From contig NZ_JAHUXA010000025.1 of assembly GCF_019218745.1 (NCBI RefSeq), positions 1 through 42,414 on the forward strand: 42,414 nt of DNA. Reading direction: 5' to 3'. Below the pieces are notes generated by a model. The model ran no database searches. It was not told the DNA's origin and was given only the letters and a program-made list of their open reading frames with translations. Positions 35,861 through 42,414 of this stretch are shown here, piece after piece. This stretch comes from Enterobacter sp. ENT03. Lineage in GTDB: Bacteria > Pseudomonadota > Gammaproteobacteria > Enterobacterales > Enterobacteriaceae. The position numbers and the translations under genes are program-made. Position 1 is the stretch's first letter. Each line of letters begins with the position of its first letter.

Positions 35861-38800
35861 TTAAGAACAGCCTCTTACCCCTATTGACTTACCACCATTT
35901 GGAGTTGTAAATCTTCGGTCAAGTTTAATTTCAGCCAATTCAGCAGGGGTTGCCCACCTAGATGGAATCTTAGGTATCCCAGCCTCTTTAGCAGCATAAA
36001 GTCGCCTATTACCTAAAGTAAATACCGAGTGTTTATGTGCACCTTGAGATAATAACCGCTCCTGAACATTTGCAGGTAGATCACGCATTCTGACTTTGCG
36101 AATAGGCTCAACCTGATTTATATATGATGGATCGTTTATTAATCTATGTTTGAGATCATTAATACTACGACCATCATCAAAAATTGGATTAATATCATTC
36201 TGAGAATATAAAATCGTTTTAGGACTGACCGGTGATAACCCCAAAGGATCAACCCAAGTTAATGGATTAGGCGCATACTGGTAAAGATTCAGCCCCCCCG
36301 CCAGCCCTATCGGGTCCTGACTGATAAACCGTCCGCACTCCGGCGCGTAATACCGGTACAGATTATAGTGCAGCCCCGTCTCTTCATCAAAATACTGCCC
36401 CGCCATCCGCAGCGGCTGCGCCACATACGCCGTGCTGCCGCTGATATCACCCCGCCTCTCACCAAACGCACCGTGATATCCCGCCCACACCAGACTCCCG
36501 TCCTCCTTCGTCACCTCCTGCACCGTGCCCGCCGGGTCCGTGTGGTAGTACCACACTCGCCGTGAGCTTTTTTGACCCGTCACCCCCGCCACCACCGTGT
36601 ACGGCTGCTCCGGGTCGTACAGATACGTCCGCCACTCCCCCTGCCACGGCTTCTCCTGCACCAGCCGGTATCCCTCCCAGATAAACTCCGTCCGGCTGCG
36701 TACCTTCCGCCCCGTGTGCCGTTCACAGGTCGCCTTGCTGATGCGCCTGCCCAGCGCGTCATACCGGTAATCCGTTTCCGTGTTGCTGCTGATAACCCGG
36801 GTCAGCTGACCCTGCGCGTTCCACACATACTGCTGCTCCCGCCGCGTCTCCAGTTCACCCCATTCGTTATACCCGTAGCGGTCATCACCGTACCCCGACA
36901 GCCGGTTGTTCATCACCGGCCCCTGATGCGCATTATCCAGCAGGTTTCCGGCCCTGTCGTAATCATAACGGTCGTGGTCGTACATCTGCCCCGTACGCCC
37001 CCTCAGCCACCCGCTTCTGTCGTAGCTGAACACCAGACTGCCCCGCAGCCTGTCACGGATGTTGTCCAGTTCGCCGTTGCCGTTCCAGTGATACGCCCGG
37101 GCTGTCACGCTGTCACCGCCTTCCGATGCCGGCGTGCCGCGCTGTGCCGCGCGCGGCAGACTCCGCTGCCAGCTTAACTGGCCGTCCGCCGTGTACCCGC
37201 TGTACGTCGCCAGCGCGCCCTGCGTGCGCATCACCTGACGGTGCAGGCTGTCGCGCTCATACTCGCTGACCGTGATGCCGTTCAGCGCCGTCTGTAACAG
37301 ATGACCGCTCCCGTAGTACAGATGGCTGATATGCTGACCGTCCGGCAGCCGGATATCCACCGGGTTGCCCAGCGCGTCGCGCTCATACCGGATACTCCCC
37401 CTCCCCGCATGCTCCGCCAGCAGCCTCCCGCTCCGGTCGTGCTCAAAACGCACAACGCTGGCCTGCATACGGTGCTCCCGTTCGCCCGCCTCCGTCGGCG
37501 TCAGCGTCACCTCCGTTAACTGGTCCAGCCGGTTATAGCGGAAGGTCCGCGTACTGTGCCCGTTCTCCGTGCTCACCAGTCGACCCAGCGAATCGCGACG
37601 CTGCGTTTCCCGCCGCTCACCGCCCTGTGTCCCCGTGGTCAGGATACCGCTCAGGTGTCCGTGCGCGTCCAGACTGAAATCCCGGCTCAGCCCGTCCGGG
37701 CACACCTCCCGCACCAGACGCCCCTGTGCATCATACGTGAAACGGTACGCCGCCCCGTTGCCGTTTATCAGCGCCGTCAGTTGCCCCTCCGGCGTGTACT
37801 GCCACCGCGTCTCCCGATTCTCCTCATCCGTGTGCACCGCCACCTGACCCCGTGCCGTGTACCGCCAGCGCTGCGTGCTCCCCGTGACGCGCCGGTGACT
37901 GCTCAGCAACCCCAGCGTGTTCCAGGTGTAGCTGTCCTGCTGCTGCCCCGGATGGCTCACCGTCTCCGGCAGCCCCCGCCGGCTCCAGCGGATACGCACC
38001 GTTTTCCCTTCCGCATCCGTCACCTGCGTCAGGTTCCCGTCTTCGTCATAGTCATACGCCGTGACGCGCCCTGAGCAGTCAGTGTGGCGGGTCAGTTGCC
38101 CGCGTTCGTCATGCTCAAGCCGGACATGCCCGCCTGACGCATCCGTCCTCCCCGCCAGCAGGCCCGCGCCGGTATAGTGATATTGCGTCACCCGGCCTTC
38201 CGGGTCAGTCTCCTCCTCCACCTGGCCGTGGGCGTTGTAGCGCGCTTTCCACACCGACTCATCATCCAGCGCCGTGCGGATGATTTCATCAAAGCGGCCG
38301 TTCCACTGCGTCTGTGTGACCCTGCCTGCCGCATCCGTCGCCTTCACCACCCGCCCCAGCGGATCATATTCCCACGCCAGGCGGCGCCCGCCCGGCAGTT
38401 CTGCCGACACCAGGAAGTGGTGTTCATTGTAGGTGAAACGGTACCGCTCCCCGCACGCCGTCCGGTGCGCCGTGACGTAAGTCTCTTCGTCATACCACCA
38501 GTGCCGCTCACCGCCCTGTCTGTCCGTGACCTGCGTATGCCCGGCAGCAAAATCATACCGGAAGCGGTAATGCTCCCCGTCGCTGGTGCTGTGCGCCGTC
38601 ACGCGCGGCACGCCGCTGATATTCTCCCAGCGATAGCAGCAGGCAAACCCCGCCGCGTTGCGGTGCTCCGTCATCAGACCGTTTTCATAGCTGAATTCCC
38701 GCACCGTCACCCCGCCACGGTCCACCACCGCGGTGAGCTGCCCGTGACCGTCATAGCGGTATTCCACCAGGTTGACACGGCTGCCCCCCGCCACCCGTTC

Positions 38801-39985
38801 AATGCGGGACAGCCGCTCGCCTGCCGGGGTCAGAATACGGTGCAGCAGCAGATGATGACCACTGCTGTCCAGCACCCGCACCAGCCGGCCGTCCTCACGT
38901 CCGAAAGCAATACGCTGCCGGTACGGCGTCTCCATAAACAGCAGCCAGGCCGTGCCGCTGTCGTCAAAATCACCAAACACGTAATAATGGCGGTCCCCGT
39001 CGTGCAGCACATAACGTCCGTCATGCAGACAGCTCAGCCAGAACTGCTCTTCCGGGTCAAATATCTCATGCCCCGGCGTTAGCATCGTTTTCGGGTAACT
39101 CAGCGCCCGCCCCTGCACGCCGGTGAGTGTGAGGCTCTCCCCGTCATCCCGCAGGCTCATCTCCCAGTTCAGGTGCCAGCCCCGGCCAAGTAATCCTTCG
39201 GTCTCAAGATGGCTGGCGTAAAAGCGCGAGCACACCACCGGCAGACGTCCGGGCAGTGTGAAATCCGTCTCCGGCAGCAGGATTTTTTGTCCCGTCGTCA
39301 CATCCACCGGGTTGCCGGTCAGCCCGCTGATAATGGCCTGCGACGCCGCCATCCCCGCCAGTTGCCCGCTAATGAATTTCGTCGCGCATTTTGTGCCAAA
39401 CTTCGTCCCCAGTTTCGTGGCCTGGCGCCACGCCCCCGCCAGCCCGCCCACCAGACCGGCAACCACGAACAGCACATCCACCGTGGTGCGCAGCCAGTCC
39501 GGGATTTCCGGGCTGATTTCCAGCACCGTCTGCGTGCCGCCGCCCCAGAAAACATTGGGTGAACCCGCCTCTATCACCGCGTCGCATTCCGTGTGGTCGT
39601 CCTTACGGGCCGCAGGCTGGCTGTTGATATAAATATTTTCCGACCCCTGGGCGATGCGGATTTCCGGCGTGTGGTCTTCACACAGTACGGTACTGAGAAC
39701 GGCGCGGGCTGCCTTACGGCTGTTGACGCTGACATTGTCCGAACCGGTAAGAATTTTCCCGGCCGTGCTGTGTATTGACTTCCCGATGGCTTCTCCCGCC
39801 GCCAGCACCCCGGACGCAATCTGGTCAGCCAGAAAACCCAGCACCAGCCCGGCCAGAAACCCGCAGGTGAAGAAGGCAAAAGCAGCAACCGCAATAATGG
39901 CAATACCGATAATCGCGCCAAAAATAAATCCCGCCAGCGCGCTGGTGTGGCAGATGGGGTCATCCACCCGTGCGGCTTCATACAT
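35861..39985 (-). CDS. PAAR-Rhs type VI effector with ParB-like toxin tip
   Basis: The 1374-residue protein starts at [13 protein letters not shown]; a GTG two codons earlier is too close to the GGAGG. Two hydrophobic segments (about residues 15-65) form a pre-PAAR membrane region, then a PAAR domain follows ([19 protein letters not shown], then [16 protein letters not shown]). A long YD-repeat shell runs to about residue 1250 and closes with [20 protein letters not shown] and [17 protein letters not shown], then WVDPLGL. After it the variable tip (about 124 residues, 35861-36235) carries [25 protein letters not shown] and [20 protein letters not shown], which recall ParB/sulfiredoxin-fold proteins. 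The GC drop at about 36270 marks the swapped tip. An EagR chaperone and vgrG lie upstream, and an immunity gene follows 1 base later. Confidence 0.93.
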   Translation of the reverse strand: MYEAARVDDPICHTSALAGFIFGAIIGIAIIAVAAFAFFTCGFLAGLVLGFLADQIASGVLAAGEAIGKSIHSTAGKILTGSDNVSVNSRKAARAVLSTVLCEDHTPEIRIAQGSENIYINSQPAARKDDHTECDAVIEAGSPNVFWGGGTQTVLEISPEIPDWLRTTVDVLFVVAGLVGGLAGAWRQATKLGTKFGTKCATKFISGQLAGMAASQAIISGLTGNPVDVTTGQKILLPETDFTLPGRLPVVCSRFYASHLETEGLLGRGWHLNWEMSLRDDGESLTLTGVQGRALSYPKTMLTPGHEIFDPEEQFWLSCLHDGRYVLHDGDRHYYVFGDFDDSGTAWLLFMETPYRQRIAFGREDGRLVRVLDSSGHHLLLHRILTPAGERLSRIERVAGGSRVNLVEYRYDGHGQLTAVVDRGGVTVREFSYENGLMTEHRNAAGFACCYRWENISGVPRVTAHSTSDGEHYRFRYDFAAGHTQVTDRQGGERHWWYDEETYVTAHRTACGERYRFTYNEHHFLVSAELPGGRRLAWEYDPLGRVVKATDAAGRVTQTQWNGRFDEIIRTALDDESVWKARYNAHGQVEEETDPEGRVTQYHYTGAGLLAGRTDASGGHVRLEHDERGQLTRHTDCSGRVTAYDYDEDGNLTQVTDAEGKTVRIRWSRRGLPETVSHPGQQQDSYTWNTLGLLSSHRRVTGSTQRWRYTARGQVAVHTDEENRETRWQYTPEGQLTALINGNGAAYRFTYDAQGRLVREVCPDGLSRDFSLDAHGHLSGILTTGTQGGERRETQRRDSLGRLVSTENGHSTRTFRYNRLDQLTEVTLTPTEAGEREHRMQASVVRFEHDRSGRLLAEHAGRGSIRYERDALGNPVDIRLPDGQHISHLYYGSGHLLQTALNGITVSEYERDSLHRQVMRTQGALATYSGYTADGQLSWQRSLPRAAQRGTPASEGGDSVTARAYHWNGNGELDNIRDRLRGSLVFSYDRSGWLRGRTGQMYDHDRYDYDRAGNLLDNAHQGPVMNNRLSGYGDDRYGYNEWGELETRREQQYVWNAQGQLTRVISSNTETDYRYDALGRRISKATCERHTGRKVRSRTEFIWEGYRLVQEKPWQGEWRTYLYDPEQPYTVVAGVTGQKSSRRVWYYHTDPAGTVQEVTKEDGSLVWAGYHGAFGERRGDISGSTAYVAQPLRMAGQYFDEETGLHYNLYRYYAPECGRFISQDPIGLAGGLNLYQYAPNPLTWVDPLGLSPVSPKTILYSQNDINPIFDDGRSINDLKHRLINDPSYINQVEPIRKVRMRDLPANVQERLLSQGAHKHSVFTLGNRRLYAAKEAGIPKIPSRWATPAELAEIKLDRRFTTPNGGKSIGVRGCS

Positions 39986-40005
39986 GGTCACACCTCCGTG
40001 TGGGG

Positions 40006-40449
40006 TCAGTTTTTATCCGGCTGAAAGCCTGCCAGCCAGTCATTCCACATCTGGTCTGTTTTTTCGTCAAAAGGGCGCGGGCAGGTCAGGGTGAAGACCA
40101 GTACCTGCCCCGGGGCGGGAATAAATCCGGCCTGCCGCTGATATGCCACCGTTTTACCGGCTTTATGGGTGGTGACGATTTGCTCGCCGGAAAGGGCATC
40201 ACTGCCCCCTCCCGCCTGCACAGGCGTACGGGACTGCACCTGATGCTGGCTGAGATTTTTTTTCATCAGCACAATCTGGCGGTCGATATAAGCGATTAAG
40301 TCTTCGCCGGGTTTGAGCGTGTCGCGGGAAATATTCAGGCTGGGGAAGGCACGCTCATTGCCCTCAGGGACAAAAATATTGACGGTGCGGTCGGTCAGCG
40401 TTTTTGGCAGGGTAAAGCTACCTTCCTGGATACGGTAGTGTCGGGTCAT
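40006..40449 (-). CDS. EagR-type chaperone of the Rhs effector (DcrB/DUF1795)
   Basis: The 147-residue protein matches the DcrB-like family ([20 protein letters not shown], then [10 protein letters not shown]). Effector-associated EagR chaperones of this family bind the N-terminal membrane segments of Rhs proteins and help load them on the VgrG spike. It lies 20 bases upstream of the Rhs ATG, and AAGGAATTTTA precedes its own ATG. Its upstream neighbour is the tail of a deleted vgrG copy, so it was originally the second gene after vgrG. Confidence 0.93.
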   Translation of the reverse strand: MTRHYRIQEGSFTLPKTLTDRTVNIFVPEGNERAFPSLNISRDTLKPGEDLIAYIDRQIVLMKKNLSQHQVQSRTPVQAGGGSDALSGEQIVTTHKAGKTVAYQRQAGFIPAPGQVLVFTLTCPRPFDEKTDQMWNDWLAGFQPDKN

Positions 40450-40470
40450 TAAAATTCCTTTTTATTCAGA

Positions 40471-40642
40471 TCATTCGGAAGTTGGGAGCGGTGCAATATC
40501 ATCAGCGGTTAAGGCCTTACCGCCCTCCGGATTCATATCAATACCGTAACCAATAATTTGCATCGCATCACTGGTATGCAGTAGCCGTTGTTTGCCACAG
40601 AACTCAATGGAGCCGTCCTTGTGCAGCACCAGCGCAGCATTA
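40471..40642 (-). pseudogene. orphan vgrG 3' end (second copy)
   Basis: The stretch 40488-40642 is a direct repeat of 41776-41930 (155 bases, no gaps, 6 mismatches). In the vgrG frame it reads the end of a VgrG ([17 protein letters not shown], then [11 protein letters not shown] and a TGA stop). It is read 21 bases upstream of the EagR start codon, the normal vgrG-eagR spacing. It has no 5' end: its left part was replaced by the peptidase-immunity cassette. It is a scar of recombination within the vgrG tail. Confidence 0.9.
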
Positions 40643-40653
40643 TCAGGCTATTA

Positions 40654-41142
40654 TTATTTCAGAGCATTTTTTTCAGCATATAAAATTTCTTTATGGTTTT
40701 TCAAAAAAAATTCCTCATACTTTGGGTTATTTAACTCAAGGTTAACGACATTTGATTTAAATTCATATATTTCAACATCACCATGTTCTTTTTTTAAAAT
40801 TTCAGGATTTATTGCCACCCATGGCTTTAAATAAAACGCACACTGCTGCACGCCAGAGGGTATACGATAATCTTGCACAATATTAATTCGCCCCCCCGTT
40901 TTTTTATGGCCTGGTTGTATTGTGTAATATTCCGCATCAGTGTTATATCTGTAACCAGAAAATTTAACCTCCTTTCCATTGCAAACTACATGCAATTGAT
41001 CAGATATAAACGCAACCCCCTCTGGTAAATATCTGGAATCAATATAAACCGGTTTTTTTCCAATATTTTCAACAATAACCATAGCGTAAATTTTATCGCC
41101 CATAGCTTCAACATTCAATTCAACATTAACATAAGCACTCAT
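40654..41142 (-). CDS. probable immunity protein to the metallopeptidase
   Basis: The 162-residue protein begins 10 bases after the peptidase gene stop. It has no signal peptide. The first half reads as beta-rich (NVELNVEAMGDKIYAMVIVE, then YIDSRYLPEGVAFI), which suggests an immunoglobulin-like sandwich; the second half is charged and helical. Position, size and low GC fit a T6SS immunity protein, but I see no family match. It ends only 12 bases before the orphan vgrG tail. An alternative is a second effector, for which nothing argues. Confidence 0.68.
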   Translation of the reverse strand: MSAYVNVELNVEAMGDKIYAMVIVENIGKKPVYIDSRYLPEGVAFISDQLHVVCNGKEVKFSGYRYNTDAEYYTIQPGHKKTGGRINIVQDYRIPSGVQQCAFYLKPWVAINPEILKKEHGDVEIYEFKSNVVNLELNNPKYEEFFLKNHKEILYAEKNALK

Positions 41143-41152
41143 ATGCTCTCAC

Positions 41153-41707
41153 TTAAAATGATTCAAGATAGCGTTCAAAATTATAGGCTCTATACAAAGC
41201 TGCGGGATCACCTTGTCGGGCAACCTTTATACTCCCATCGCGTAGCCCATCGTCAACCGTGCCCAACACGTCATTAAAGTGTGACATTTCGTGGCACAAA
41301 ACCGCAGCTCTGGAATTAACGCCAGAATCCAGTGAATCCGTCAAAAACTTATTACTAATAGTAATATAATGTTCAGTATCCACCGAGGAAACAAAAGCAT
41401 GAACATTTTGATCTGAAAAATAAAACTTCTCATACGTCATATTTTCATTCAGTTCTAATTCTTTATCTATCGCATCATAGATTTTTTGTTTTGAAACATC
41501 ATCTGTAACACCAAATGCCTTTTTAAAATGAGCCCGATCCAGATCATTCCAGCGCGTCAAGGCATCTTTCGCTGATTCCAGTTTCCTCTTCTGAGCATTC
41601 AGGGCATCCTGCATTTCATCCCTACCTGGACGCTTTTCCTCTGGCATTTCATAAACTACATTTCCTCGGTTATCCCGTATGGGGTCTCCAAATCGATTAA
41701 GGAGCAC
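41153..41707 (-). CDS. VgrG tail with Asp-zincin (M35-like) metallopeptidase domain, split by an amber codon
   Basis: The frame has 184 codons from GTG 41707. A charged helical part is followed by AAVLCHEMSHFNDVLGTVDD (about residues 133-152). HEMSH supplies two zinc histidines and the catalytic Glu, and GTVDD supplies the Asp of Asp-zincins (M35 deuterolysin). The coding is in frame with the upstream vgrG, and only 17 Gly/Ser-rich codons plus the TAG (41759-41761) separate them. Known M35 proteins cleave peptide bonds after particular residues, and in T6SS they act as VgrG-fused effectors. The GTG has only a weak Shine-Dalgarno (GGCAATGGAAAA). It may thus be a disrupted C-terminal extension, or a separate gene. 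An immunity candidate follows. Confidence 0.82.
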   Translation of the reverse strand: MLLNRFGDPIRDNRGNVVYEMPEEKRPGRDEMQDALNAQKRKLESAKDALTRWNDLDRAHFKKAFGVTDDVSKQKIYDAIDKELELNENMTYEKFYFSDQNVHAFVSSVDTEHYITISNKFLTDSLDSGVNSRAAVLCHEMSHFNDVLGTVDDGLRDGSIKVARQGDPAALYRAYNFERYLESF

Positions 41708-41758
41708 TTTTCCATTGCCGGGTCCAGATTTTGACCAGTCACCGCTCCCTCCGCCCTT

Positions 41759-42414
<656 letters not shown>

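Noticed and set aside
35861..36235. Chromosome-partition ParB gene
   Set aside because: The ParB-like motifs lie inside the Rhs tip; there is no ParA, no helix-turn-helix domain and no parS.
36368..39632. Long plus-strand frames opposite rhs (for example 38177-39082)
   Set aside because: They mirror the YD-repeat coding of rhs and have no supporting ribosome sites or families.

Overview
The window is chromosomal DNA from a member of the Enterobacteriaceae close to Citrobacter, Salmonella or Enterobacter. The evidence is near-E. coli-identical housekeeping proteins (AraBAD, PolB, RapA, RluA, TrmB, MutY, YggX, MltC, SpeC), an intact E. coli-style ara control region, and the 281-residue form of AraC. 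The species cannot be fixed from the sequence alone.

Block 1 (1-13838) is the E. coli minute-1 neighbourhood: yabI, araC, araBAD, polB, rapA, rluA. An AT-rich two-gene operon of unknown function lies between araD and polB. Block 2 (13839-18433) is accessory and sits where djlA would be expected. It holds a glucose-type PTS permease (EIICB) translationally coupled to a PHP-family metallohydrolase, then a secreted coiled-coil protein. Block 3 (18549-26440) is the E. coli minute-66 neighbourhood: yggN, yggL, trmB, mutY, yggX, mltC, speC, yqgA and tRNA-Phe, without nupG. Minute-1 and minute-66 genes are therefore joined in this chromosome, and the accessory block marks the junction.

Block 4 (26441-35200) lies downstream of tRNA-Phe, a classic island insertion site. 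Two IS3-family transposase remnants flank a compact unit of seven genes: a Crp/Fnr-type regulator divergent from a Fur-box promoter that drives a TonB-dependent receptor, periplasmic binding protein, FecCD permease, ATPase and two cytosolic amidotransferase-fold-like proteins. The start-stop overlaps show that the six receptor-side genes form one transcript. The likely role is uptake of a metal chelate followed by intracellular processing. The last two proteins are the least explained part of the window.

Block 5 (35211-42414) starts with a SymE-like fragment fused to the second transposase remnant. It then holds a type VI secretion effector locus read leftwards: vgrG (running off the window), an Asp-zincin (M35-like) metallopeptidase tail, its probable immunity gene, a second copy of the vgrG tail, an EagR-type (DcrB/DUF1795) chaperone, a PAAR-Rhs effector with a ParB-like C-terminal toxin, and its probable immunity gene. 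The peptidase is in frame with vgrG and separated from it only by an amber codon. The duplicated 155-bp vgrG tail marks the boundary of a swapped effector-immunity cassette. No T6SS structural genes are in the window.
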